From an uncultured Chelatococcus sp. (GTDB lineage Bacteria > Pseudomonadota > Alphaproteobacteria > Rhizobiales > Beijerinckiaceae): a DNA stretch of 64,000 nt. Below the pieces are notes generated by a model, which was not told the origin of the DNA, ran no database searches, and saw only the letters and a program-made list of their open reading frames with translations. Position numbers and translations under genes: made by a program. Below, in pieces: positions 39,253-49,300 of this stretch. Position 1 is the stretch's first letter. Each line of letters starts with the position of its first letter. The DNA lies in contig CALMIK010000089.1 in the NCBI GenBank assembly GCA_937863995.1, forward strand, positions 1-64,000. Direction: 5' to 3'.

Positions 39253-40404
39253 CTATGACTTCCGTCGCGTCGGCGGAATGAGGCAGAGCGCGCCGGCGGC
39301 CAACAGGGCAAGGGCCGCGACCACCAGCGAGGCATCGAAAGAAGCCGTTCCGGCATAGAGCGCATTGGCCATGAGCGGGCCGACGATCTGCCCGACGCCG
39401 TAAGAGGCGGTCATGATCGCGAGCATGTTGAAGCGAACGCCCGCGGCAAGCCGGCGCGCCGCCGGCATGGCGATGGTCACGGTGCCCATGAAGGTGCCGC
39501 CGACGAGCAAGGCGCTCGCGATGTAGGACGCGGGCGTGTGGAACACCGGCAGCGCCACGCCGATGCCCTGCACCACGAGGTTGACCAGGAGGCTGGTCCG
39601 TGTGCCCCAGCGCTCATGCAAGGCATGCCAGAGAAAACACGACGGCACCGCCCCGAGACCGAAAACCGCCCAGATATGGACCGGGTCGATGGCGGCAAGC
39701 GCCCTTCCCACCAGCAGCGGCAGGTAGGTCGCAGTGACGATGTAACCAAGGCCGGCAAGCCCGTAGACGACGATGAGCCGCGTGGCGCCCAGCGGCGGCG
39801 CCTCGTGCGCGGCCGCCGCGCGCGCCTGAATTTGATGGGGCCGCGAACGCTCGGTCCGCGCCTGCATGACGACCGAAACCGCCGTCAACACCAGCGCCGC
39901 CACGGCCAGCACCAGCCATATCGCGCCGCTCGACAGCGACGACACACGACCGATCGCGATAATCTCGGCCGACAGAAAAATACCAACGCCGACCCCCGAG
40001 TAAAGCGCCGGAGCGCCGGTGTGGAGCCTGCGGTCGTGGATGAGCCATTGCGATGCGCCCACCATCGCCATCGCGCTGAACAGGCCGGCAAGGCCCCGGA
40101 TGGCGACGATCAGCCATTCCGCCAGCGGCAGCGCCAGCACCCCGAGGCCGATCACCGTCGCGACGGTCGCGAAGACGCACAGCCTGCGGCTCGGAATGCC
40201 CGAAAGCAGCGCGGCCAGCAACGCGCCGGTCAGGTATCCGGCATAGTTTGCCGACGCCGCGTAGGAGCCGCCCTCTATGGAAATCTGCTGGCCGGACACC
40301 ATCAGCGGATAAAGGCCTGTAAAGGCGAAGCGGCCAAAACCCATGCCGACGACCAGCACCAGCGCTGCGGCGACCATCGCCCCGATTTCATGCTTGCTGC
40401 GCAT
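39253..40404 (-). CDS. YbfB/YjiJ-family MFS transporter
   Basis: The 383-residue protein has twelve predicted helices. The start GMGFGRFAFTGLYPLM, the segment SANYAGYLTGALLAALL and GASQWLIHDRRL are typical of the YbfB/YjiJ group of major facilitator proteins, whose substrates are unknown. I chose ATG 40404 (MRSKHEIG). The start overlaps the end of the upstream lysR gene by 17 bases, so the two are one operon and the LysR protein probably controls this transporter as well as itself. Confidence 0.92.
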   Translation of the reverse strand: MRSKHEIGAMVAAALVLVVGMGFGRFAFTGLYPLMVSGQQISIEGGSYAASANYAGYLTGALLAALLSGIPSRRLCVFATVATVIGLGVLALPLAEWLIVAIRGLAGLFSAMAMVGASQWLIHDRRLHTGAPALYSGVGVGIFLSAEIIAIGRVSSLSSGAIWLVLAVAALVLTAVSVVMQARTERSRPHQIQARAAAAHEAPPLGATRLIVVYGLAGLGYIVTATYLPLLVGRALAAIDPVHIWAVFGLGAVPSCFLWHALHERWGTRTSLLVNLVVQGIGVALPVFHTPASYIASALLVGGTFMGTVTIAMPAARRLAAGVRFNMLAIMTASYGVGQIVGPLMANALYAGTASFDASLVVAALALLAAGALCLIPPTRRKS

Positions 40405-41290
40405 CGTTTCGATCCTCGATGTCCGAAAACGCTTCAAGCGTCTGGCGGAAGGCGGCAAACGCAGGAGTCATGAAGCCCGGCCGGCTGGCCAGACAGGTGC
40501 GGACCGTCATCAGCGCGCGCTCCTCGACGGGGCCGAGATGGCGCATGAGATCGATGACGCTCCGTGGCATGATGCTGACGCAGGAGCCGGCGGCCGTGCA
40601 CGCGAACATCGCGTGATACGACCGCACCTCGTGAACCGCGAAATGCGCCCGGCGCGCGCCGAAACCGGTCAGCCATTCCTCGGCCAGCATGCGGTAGGTG
40701 CAGCCAGGTGCGAAGGCGGTCAGCGCCCTCGGCTTGATATCGTCGGCATCGCGAACTTCGGGATGGCCCGGCGGCAGAAGCAGCACCAGTTCCTCCCGAA
40801 ACAGCGGCACCATGTCCAGTTCGCTCGGATCGAGCCACCATTCTCCGGCAGGAACGGCAATCAGGGCGCAGTCGATGTGGCGCGCCAGCAGCGCGTCGAC
40901 GAGCTGGCGGGTCGGCGCGGTCGAGAGATCGATCGTGACCCCGGGCCATTGCTTGTTGTAGCGGGCGAGCGCAAGGGGAAGCCGGCTGGCGACGGTGCTT
41001 TCCATGGAGCCCACACGCAGCGTGCCCGCCGGCGCGGACGGATTGACGACCTGCTGCGCTTCTTCGGCGAGGTTCAGGATGCGATCGGCGTAATCCAGAT
41101 AGGTGCGCCCCTCGTCCGTGAGCGTCATGCGCTTTCTGTCACGCTGGAACAGCGCGACGCCGATCTCCGCCTCGAGTTGCTGAATGCGGGTGGTGACATT
41201 CGACGGCACGCGGCCGAGCAATTCAGCAGCGCGGGTGACACTCTGCTCCCGCGCAACGGTACGGAACATAGTCAGCGATGCGAGATCCAT
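40388..41290 (-). CDS. LysR-family regulator in operon with an MFS transporter
   Basis: The 300-residue regulator has the N-terminal HTH MDLASLTMFRTVAREQSVTR with AAELLGRVPSNVTTRIQQLE following, and a C-terminal substrate-binding domain. I chose ATG 41290, preceded by GGGGAG at 7 bp. A perfect TATTCT-N7-AGAATA dyad with exact T-N11-A spacing lies 30-48 bp upstream, a classic LysR operator position for autoregulation. The MFS gene is translationally coupled downstream, so the regulator likely answers to the transported compound. Confidence 0.93.
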   Translation of the reverse strand: MDLASLTMFRTVAREQSVTRAAELLGRVPSNVTTRIQQLEAEIGVALFQRDRKRMTLTDEGRTYLDYADRILNLAEEAQQVVNPSAPAGTLRVGSMESTVASRLPLALARYNKQWPGVTIDLSTAPTRQLVDALLARHIDCALIAVPAGEWWLDPSELDMVPLFREELVLLLPPGHPEVRDADDIKPRALTAFAPGCTYRMLAEEWLTGFGARRAHFAVHEVRSYHAMFACTAAGSCVSIMPRSVIDLMRHLGPVEERALMTVRTCLASRPGFMTPAFAAFRQTLEAFSDIEDRNDAQQA

Positions 41291-41590
41291 GCGGCACTCC
41301 CCATGCATGCTGGCTTATATATTCTTTTTTTGAGAATAAAATCCAACATAAATTTCTCATTTTTGAATAAAAATCGACATCGCCCCAAGCGACGGCAAGT
41401 TCCGAGCAGCCGCACATGTTCTCGCGCTTAAAAGCCATGACTGCCGAGAATATCGAAGCAATTGGCGGCGGGCGCGCCGTTCTATTTCTACGTCGGCCCA
41501 TGATGGACATTGAAAACAGATTGCAAAATAGCGAAAAATATAATAAAAAGTAAATGATAGCTTTATCAAATCAAATGAACGAAATATGAC
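41291..41590. other. AT-rich divergent interval between lysR and the PTPS-related gene
   Basis: There is no gene. The half nearest lysR holds the LysR-type dyad (41320-41338) and a related looser copy near 41353-41370. The half nearest the membrane protein gene, from about 41505, is strongly AT-rich (runs such as GCGAAAAATATAATAAAAAG) and should contain its promoter. Confidence 0.55.
41320..41338. promoter_or_regulatory. LysR-type operator (T-N11-A dyad)
   Basis: TATTCT (41320-41325) and AGAATA (41333-41338) are perfect reverse complements with a 7-bp spacer, containing T41323-N11-A41335. The site lies just upstream of the lysR start at 41290. Confidence 0.55.
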
Positions 41591-43294
41591 ATGAAGAGCA
41601 GAAGGTCATTAAATGATAGTATATCTTCAGATTTCATTATTTGTTTACTGATAGCATTCGCATGTGTGGCCGCCACCTACCCGGCTCTGGCTACGGGCGC
41701 CATGCTGCGCGGACACGATTCCGGCGCGCACATGCTCTGGCAGATGCATTTCTCGCAGGTGCTGGGCGAAGGCACCCTTTATCCGCGCTGGCTGCCCGGG
41801 CATAATCTCGGCTTCGGCAGTCCGGCTTTTTTTATTTATCCGCCGATTCCCCAGTTCATCACTTACCTGCTCCCGCCCTTTGGCGACGACCCTGCCGACG
41901 CCGCGCTCAGGCTCGCCGTGTCGTCGGCGCTGGCGCGAACCATCGGCGGGCTGGGCGTTTACTGGTGGCTGCGGTCGCACACGTCACGGCTCTCCGCATG
42001 CATCGCCGCGCTGGCTTACGTCCTCGCGCCCTATCATCTGGCGATCGATGTCTACGTGCGCGCGGCTTTCGCGGAACAGTGGGCCTTCGCGTGGCCGCCC
42101 TACGCGCTTCTGGCGATAGACCGGCTGCGCTTGCGTCCGATCGCGGGGCTCGTCCTGCTGGTTCTAAGCATAACGGCGATATTGCTCACACACGCTCCCT
42201 CGGCCCTGATTGTTATCCCGGTCCTGGGTTTCTATGCGCTCGTCAACGCGGTGGCCGCGCGCGACGGCGCGCCGGTGGCGCGCTTCGTCATCGCCAGCCT
42301 TCTGGCGCTATTGGTCAGCGCACCATATCTGGCGACAATGGTGAGCCATCTTCGCCATATTCCAACCACCTGCCTGTTCGGCGAACAGTACTACACCGGC
42401 CAGAAATGGCTGTTCGGCCGGTCTCCCTGGCCGAACGCGGCGCTCGAGATCCCCTTCATCGTTTCCGCTGCCGTCCAGGCGGGCGTCGGCGTCATAGCGC
42501 TCATCCTCGGCCTCGCCGCCACGCGCCGCCGTCCGCCGGCATACGTCGTCTTCGCAGCGCTCGTCCTCGTCGTTTCGGTCTTCATGACAACGACTTTCAG
42601 CACGCCGATCTGGGATCTGGACACGCCCCTCGGCATGATCCAGTTCCCCTGGCGCATCATGACCTTGCAGGTGCTCGCGCTGGCTGCCCTGGTCGGGTTC
42701 GGCCTCTCCGTGCTCGCCGCAAACCGGAGCGCATGGGCAAGCGTCGCCTTTGCCTGCGTCGTCGCGGGCGTTGGGGCGGTCGCCGCGGCGAATTATGCCG
42801 TCATGCGCGAATTGACGCTCGTGCCGCTCCAGCCAGCGAGCGAAGCCCCCAGGCAAGCGCGCGAGAAGGCGCAGCAAAACATTGATACCTGCGAATATCG
42901 GGTCGGCGACGCGGCGGCGATGGCGTCACGCTTCTCAAACAACGCGCGGACCATCGTCCTCGAAGGCGAGGGAACCGCCTCCGCCCCCTACTGGAAATCG
43001 CGACGCATTCTTGTCGACACCGATGGGGCGACGGACATGCTCATCGGCCTGCGGCAAGCGCAGTATTCCGGTTGGCGCTACTGGATATCGAACGGCACAG
43101 AGGGCGTAACACAGGCCTTTTCCGACAACGAGCCGTTCATCACCCTGCGGGTGCCGGCCGGCCGGCACCTGACCGAAGTCGTGCTGCCCGCCGACAACGC
43201 CGAGCGGACAGGCTGGTGGCTCGCCCTTGCCGGCGTGCTGCTCACCATCGTCACAGCAGTCGTGCTGCGTCGCCGCACGAAATCGTCGCCCTGA
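41591..43294 (+). CDS. polytopic membrane protein, PTPS-related / GT-C-like family
   Basis: The 567-residue protein has about eleven hydrophobic segments and a C-terminal extracytoplasmic beta-rich portion (roughly 420-540). Its first loop, RGHDSGAHMLWQMHFSQVLG followed by YPRWLPGHNLGFGSPAFFIYPP, matches the membrane family annotated as 6-pyruvoyl-tetrahydropterin synthase-related. That family has the layout of GT-C glycosyltransferases, including an acidic residue pair in the first periplasmic loop. The reaction is unknown. It may transfer sugars from a lipid carrier to an envelope target. It is an orphan between lysR and the autotransporter, read from an AT-rich promoter region. The start ATG 41591 has a weak ribosome binding site. 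Confidence 0.8.
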   Translation: MKSRRSLNDSISSDFIICLLIAFACVAATYPALATGAMLRGHDSGAHMLWQMHFSQVLGEGTLYPRWLPGHNLGFGSPAFFIYPPIPQFITYLLPPFGDDPADAALRLAVSSALARTIGGLGVYWWLRSHTSRLSACIAALAYVLAPYHLAIDVYVRAAFAEQWAFAWPPYALLAIDRLRLRPIAGLVLLVLSITAILLTHAPSALIVIPVLGFYALVNAVAARDGAPVARFVIASLLALLVSAPYLATMVSHLRHIPTTCLFGEQYYTGQKWLFGRSPWPNAALEIPFIVSAAVQAGVGVIALILGLAATRRRPPAYVVFAALVLVVSVFMTTTFSTPIWDLDTPLGMIQFPWRIMTLQVLALAALVGFGLSVLAANRSAWASVAFACVVAGVGAVAAANYAVMRELTLVPLQPASEAPRQAREKAQQNIDTCEYRVGDAAAMASRFSNNARTIVLEGEGTASAPYWKSRRILVDTDGATDMLIGLRQAQYSGWRYWISNGTEGVTQAFSDNEPFITLRVPAGRHLTEVVLPADNAERTGWWLALAGVLLTIVTAVVLRRRTKSSP

Positions 43295-43312
43295 GCCGGC
43301 CGCCGTGCCGGC
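43295..43312. terminator. hairpin between convergent PTPS-related and autotransporter genes
   Basis: GCCGGC (43295-43300) and GCCGGC (43307-43312) form a GC-rich stem with a 6-nt loop directly after the plus-strand stop. The 36-bp gap separates two convergent genes, so it may stop transcription both ways. There is no T-run. Confidence 0.4.
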
Positions 43313-43330
43313 CCGGGGCGGCGACCGCGA

Positions 43331-46300
43331 TCAGAAGTGGAACGCGGCGCGCAGGCTGGCCTTCTGGTTGAGATAGTCCTTGCCGATCTGCGCCTTGTAC
43401 TCGCCCTTCACCTCGAAGTTGTCCTTCGACAGGAACTGCACGCCGGCCCCGACATCGAGAGCGTAGCGCGGCAGGTGGCTGGTCGAATCGAACGCGACAC
43501 CCTCCTCCAGTCCGTCGACGAAACGAACCTTGGCGCTGAACTCATTATCTTTGAAGTATGTCGCGCCGACGCTGAGATAAGGCCGCAGCCATCCGCCCGA
43601 TTCCAGGTTCTTGCGCAGGCCGAGCTCGACCGCCGGGCTCACCGCGAAGGTCCATTCCCGCATCGGCGACACCCGCGTGTCGAGGCCGGAACCCGTGCTG
43701 GTGTAGCCGGGCATGTAAGCGTGAATCACGTCCACGTCGACATAAGGGCGCACGTACCATTCGTCGAAGGCGAACTCATAGGCCGCCCGCCCGCGCAAAC
43801 CGAAGGTCCACGACTTGGTGTCGAATTTCGACGACCACCACTCGTCGCCAACCGCGAACGAGCGAGTGAATTCGTTGCCGTGGTAGCCCGCGTGCAGTGC
43901 GCCGGCAAAGTACCAGGCCTCGATCTGATGCTTGAGTGCGACGGAGATATCCGCGCCCTTGCCGTCCGCGCGGGTGCCGCGGTCACGCGATTGCAGCCAG
44001 TCGGTGTTGTAGGCCGCCGTGGCGCCCAGGAACCAGTCGGGCGCCAGTTCCCATTGGCCGCCGACGCGGTAGCTCAGCGCATCGTTGCGATAACCGTTGT
44101 TGTCCTTCGACTCGAAATTCATGGTGCGCGAGCCGGTCACGCTGCCCCACACGCACTGGCTTTCGTTGATGACGGTGCCCGTATCGACGAACACCGGGCA
44201 GCTCAGCGCGTGAGAGAGAGAACCGCGTGCGTTCAGCGCCTGCAGCACAGCCGGATGCTGCTTTTCCTCGGGTGTGATCCTGTCGACGACTTCCAGATAT
44301 TCGCTGCTGTCGCCGATCTTGGCGAGCGAGGCGAAGATCTTGCCTTCCGCCCGCGAGCCAGCGTTCCAGCCCTGCTGCAGCGCCTGAAGCAGCGCCGTCT
44401 CGCTGTCGTTGGCGCCGCCGCGCGCCGCGCCGACGAAATCGGCCACCGGCTCGATCCAGATCGTCGTGTCGCTGTGCGTTGATTTCCACGTGATGGGCGA
44501 TCCGTCGATGCCCTTCAGCCGCAGATTTTCCGGATCGACAAGGGATTTGCCGCTGATGACGAACATCTTGTTGTTGTAGAGCTGCTTGCCGACCCTTGGC
44601 TCCACGAGCAGGTTCCACAGGCGCACGCGGTCGGCCGACAGGTGGTCGGCGAACGTCCTGTACTCCCTGTCGGGCACGTCCACATCCACCACCATGTGGC
44701 CCCCGAGCTCGGCGGACGCGTTGCCCGTCAAGGTGAGTCTGCCGATCGTGCCCTTGCCGCCGATTTCCAGCAGGCCGTCGTTGCGGAAGGTGCCGCCCTG
44801 CCCCAGGCTGACCTCCTGATGTGGGCCGCTGCCGCCGTTATAGAAGATCCACTGGCTAAACCCGCGCGTTTCATAAACGCCGCCGGCGCGGTTGTGGAAC
44901 ACGCTCTGGCGCGCGTCGTCCGCGAGCCTGACTTCGCCCACCAGCGTGCCAAAATTGTCGATGGTCGTCTTGGCGGACGAGCTGAGGATGGCCTTGTTGG
45001 ACGCAGCGCCCACGTAGGAGCCCTGCCCGAGCGTGATGAGGGTTTCCGCCGCGCCATCGACGCGAATGGCCGCGCCGGAGCCGGAGCCGCCCTCGATTCT
45101 TCCGACATGGGCGATGGTGTTGATGCCGGTTCTGCTGCGCGACAGGTCGAGGGACCCATCGGACTTCTGCACGCCGTTCTGCACGTAGATGCCGTAGGAA
45201 TCCTTGCCCGAGGCAACGATGTCGCCACGCGTGTCGATGGAGACGATGCCTCCCAGTCCCGACATCTTGGCGCTGCGGCTGCCGGTGCTGGTGTACTGCC
45301 CCACGTTATCGCCGTGAATATTGAAGCCGTAACCGCCGCCGCCGCCCAGCGATTGCGCGAAGATGCCGTGGGCGCGCTCGCCGCTGGTGTGGATGCTGAC
45401 CTTCGCGTCCGGTCTCGTGCGGATGTTGATGGGACCGCCGTTGCCGGTCGCGCCATCCTCCTGCTTCAGGTATTGGCCCATCGTCATGCCGTAGGGGTAC
45501 ATGGGCTGGGGCGGAATATACAGGTACCATTCGCGCGGGGCCGCGAGCTGGAAATTGCCCGCGCCCGTGCCCGCGTAGCCGCCGCCGCCGCCGATAGACT
45601 GGGCGAGGACGCCGACAGCCCCCGCGCCCGATGTCTTGATGCTGGCGGCGCCATCGAAAACGATGTCGACCGTGCGGCCGTTGCCGCGCGTGCCGCCGGT
45701 GCCGCCAAGCACCGTCGTTTGCTTCACCGAGCCGGTCGCGCTTGCGTCGGCGCCGAAGCCGCCGCCGCCGCCGATGGACTGCGCGAGGATGCCGATCGCG
45801 CCGAGGCCCGACGTCTCGATCGTGCCCGCGTGATAGACGAGCACGTAGTCGCCGTCACCGCCGTTCTTGCCGGCCGCGCCGTCGCTGCGCGCCCGTCCGC
45901 CGATGCTCACCGACGCCGTGATCGGCGGGATGACGGTGTTGAAATCGGTGCCCGCTTTGCCGTTCTGGCTGTCGGTGACGCCGATGGTGCCGAGTTCGAG
46001 CTCCTGCAGGAGCTTGTTCGCCTCCTCCAGCGCCTCGAGCGCCTCCTGGGAATCCACCAGCGTTGCCGCCGACACCGGCGAACCGCGGTCGATGAAGTAA
46101 GCGCCGCCGCCGCCGCCGATGCTCTGCGCGGCGATTGCATGCGCTTCCTTGCCCGAGGTCCTGATGGTGCCGGTGTTGGTCACCTTCGCTTCGCCGCCGT
46201 TGGCGGACACTTCGTTCTTGCCGCCCACGTTGACGGCGGGCGACACCGTCGCCACCGCGTCGGCGTTGGCCGCCGCGCCGCCAAGGCCGCCGCCGCCGCC

Positions 46301-49300
46301 GATCGACTGGACGAGGATGCCGAACGACCCGCGTCCGAACGTCTCGATCAGGCCGTTGTTGGTTACGGTGACCGTGCCGCCGACACCGCCGCCGGAACCG
46401 TTGCCGCCCACCGAAACGCCAACGTTGTACCAGTTGTTGCCCGACGTAACCGCGCCGCCGCCGCTGCCGCCGCCGCCGCCGATCGACTGGGCGAAGATGC
46501 CGTAGGAAATTGCGCCACGTGTGCTGATGCTGCCGTCGTTGTCGATCGTGACCGGACCGCCGTCGCCGCCCGTGCCGCCGGTGCCGCCGATGCTGACGCT
46601 CACGGACACGGTCTTGTCGACGTTCTTCACGCCGCCGACCAGCGCCTCGATGCCCTTCTTGAGGTTGTCGGTCAGTTCCTTCATCACGTAGTTGAGCGCG
46701 CCGGTCTTGGCGGATTCGTATACTGCCTTGCCGATGGACTCGCCCAGCGTGATCTCAGCCTCCTGCGGCCGGCCTTCCTTGGCGGCAGTGGCGTTGCGCT
46801 TGCGGATCTGCTCGTTTTCCTTAATGGTCCCCTTCACCGAGGACCAGCCGGCCTTGACGATGTCGAGCACCGTCTTGGCGGTCTTGAGCTTCTGCTGCGC
46901 CGTGCTGTTCTTGTCGAGGAACTGCGCTTCGGCTTCCTCGATCTTGCCGTCGCCGAACTGCTTGCTCAGGCGCTTGTTGATCTTGAACAACTCGTCCGTG
47001 AGCTGGAACACTGCATCGGTCGCCGCCTGCGCGGTCTTGAGCGAGGGGGCGCTCTTGGTGCTGCCCGCGAGCGAGCCGCCCGTGCCGCCGCCGCCGCCCA
47101 CGCTCTGCGCGAACACCGCCGCCGATCCGTCGCCGAAGGTCGCGATGGCCGCTTCCACGTTGTTGTTCACGCGCACATGGCCGCCGGCGCCGCCCTCGCC
47201 GCCGCTGCCGCCGATGTTGAGGCTGCCGGCGCGCTCGCCCGATCCCATGCTGAGATAGCCGCCGCCGGTGCCGCCACCGCCGCCGACGCTCTGGGCGATG
47301 ATGGCCTTGGAATTGTCGCCGTGCGTGAAGACGCGGTCGTAGTTGGTGACGCCGACCTCGCCGCCGCTGCCGCCCTTGCCGCCCTTGCCGCCGATCGCGA
47401 CCTTGGCCGACCAGGTGTCCGCTATCGGCATGCCGTCCGACACGATGGTCGAGACGTAGTCGAGGTTCGACACGCCCTTGCTGGCGGACGCGGTGCCGGT
47501 GCCACCGTCGCCGCCGCCGCCGCCGACGCTCTGGGCGAGAATGCCGGTGGAGAACTTGCCCCACGTCTCCACCAGGTCGGCGTTGACGACATTCACCAGA
47601 CCGGCGCTGCCGCCGCCATCGCTCGATCCGCCGAGCGTGATGGCGACGGCGAAGTTGCGGCTGAACCCGACCACGTCCGACACCGCCGTGGCGGAACCGG
47701 CGTTGCCGCCGCCGCCGCCGATGGACTGGGCGAAGATGCCGTAAGCCTTCTCGCCCCTTGTAGTGACCTGCGTCAGGTTCGATACCGAAACGGCCCCGCC
47801 GGCTCCGCCCTCGCCGCCGGTGCCGCCAACGCCCCACGTCAGGCTCAGCGACGGATAGGGCGGCGGCGAAACGGCAAAGGCATAGGCGCTGGCATTGCCG
47901 GCCTTGCCGCCGCCGCCGCCGATGCTGCGGGCCTCGATGCCGTGGGCTTCCTTGCCCAATGTCGTGATCTGCGACGTGTTGTCGACGAAGACGCTGCCGC
48001 CGTCGCCCCCCTTGCCGCCAGCGCCGCCAACAGCGATCGACACCGCCGCGAACACGCCCGCCGACACCGCCTTGGCGTCGCCGCCCGCGCCGCCGCCGCC
48101 GCCAATGCTCTGCGCCAGGATGGCGCTCGCCAGATTGCCGGATGTCGTGATGCCCGGCGTCTCGTCACCCTCGGAGACATACGACGGATTGATCTTCACC
48201 ACGCCGCCGCTGCCGCCACCGCCGCCATCGCCGCCGGAGGCCATGCCGAGCAGGATGCTGAAGGCCGTCGAGGACGCGCCACCGCCACCGCCGCCGCCGC
48301 CGATGCTCTGCGCCAGAATGCCGAAGGCGGATTCGCCATGGGTTTGGATGAAGCCGTCATTCGTGACCGAGACGAGGTCGCCGCTGCCACCCGCGCCGCC
48401 GCGCCCGCCGTTGCCCGCGCCGAAGAACGCCGCATAACCGCCGCCGGCCGTGCCGCCGCCGGTCGACGAGCCGGGTGTGAGGCTGGTGCGCTGGAAGGCG
48501 TTGAGCGCGCTGCCGCCGCCGAGGCTCTGCGCCGCGAGGCCCGCGGACCCCTTGCCATGGGTGACGATCGTGCCGGAGTTCGTCACCTCCACCGTGCCGC
48601 CGTTGCCCGCGTTGCCGCCGTCACCGCCCGTGACGCCGCCGAAGCCCGAAGCGCCCCTGCCGCCACCGCCGCCGATCGAGAATGCCGCGAGGCCGAAGGA
48701 ATATTCCTGCTTCGTTTCGATCGCGCCCGCCTGCAGCGCCGACACGGAGCCGCCATGTCCCGCGTCGCCGCCGCGCCCGCCGCCCGAACTGGTGCTGCCG
48801 CTGCCGTGGCTCACGGATCTCATCTGCCTGCCGCCGCGCCCGCCGACCGACTGCAACAGCACGCCGGTGGAGACGTTGCCGTCCGTCACGATGGTGCCGT
48901 AATTTTCGAAGGAAACCGCGCCGCCGTTGCCGGCTCCCGGCAGAAGCCGCGAGATCGTCGCGCCGTCGATACCCGCGCCGCCGATCGATTCAGCGATGAT
49001 GGCCGGCGCGTAGCCGCGCTTCTTGACGTCTTTCTCGCCCGTGTCTTCCTGTGTCGAGACGAGGACGTCGGCACCCACGACGACCGTGACCGTATTGCCG
49101 TTCGAGCCCGGATACCGGCCGACATCGGCTGCGGCCACGCCTGACTCGAGCGGATTTCCGCTATTGTTGGCGCCGGTTTGTCCGCCTTGCGACTTGGCCC
49201 ATATGCCGGCGAAATGGTTGCCCACGGTTTGCACGTCGGCGTTCAGGGCGAGCGTCACGGTTCCCGCCGCGCCGCCCTTGCCGATGCCGTTGGTGCCGAT

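Noticed and set aside
45000..49000. Regularly spaced GC-rich repeats that might look like a CRISPR array
   Set aside because: The repeats are in frame, vary in spacing by hundreds of bases, and encode the AQSIGGGGG units of the autotransporter.
44642..49144. 1500-codon open frame on the plus strand, antisense to the autotransporter
   Set aside because: It exists because GGC/GGT/GCC-rich glycine repeats read backwards avoid stops. The product is Ala/Arg/Asp-rich noise without domains, while the minus strand has a signal peptide, repeats and barrel.
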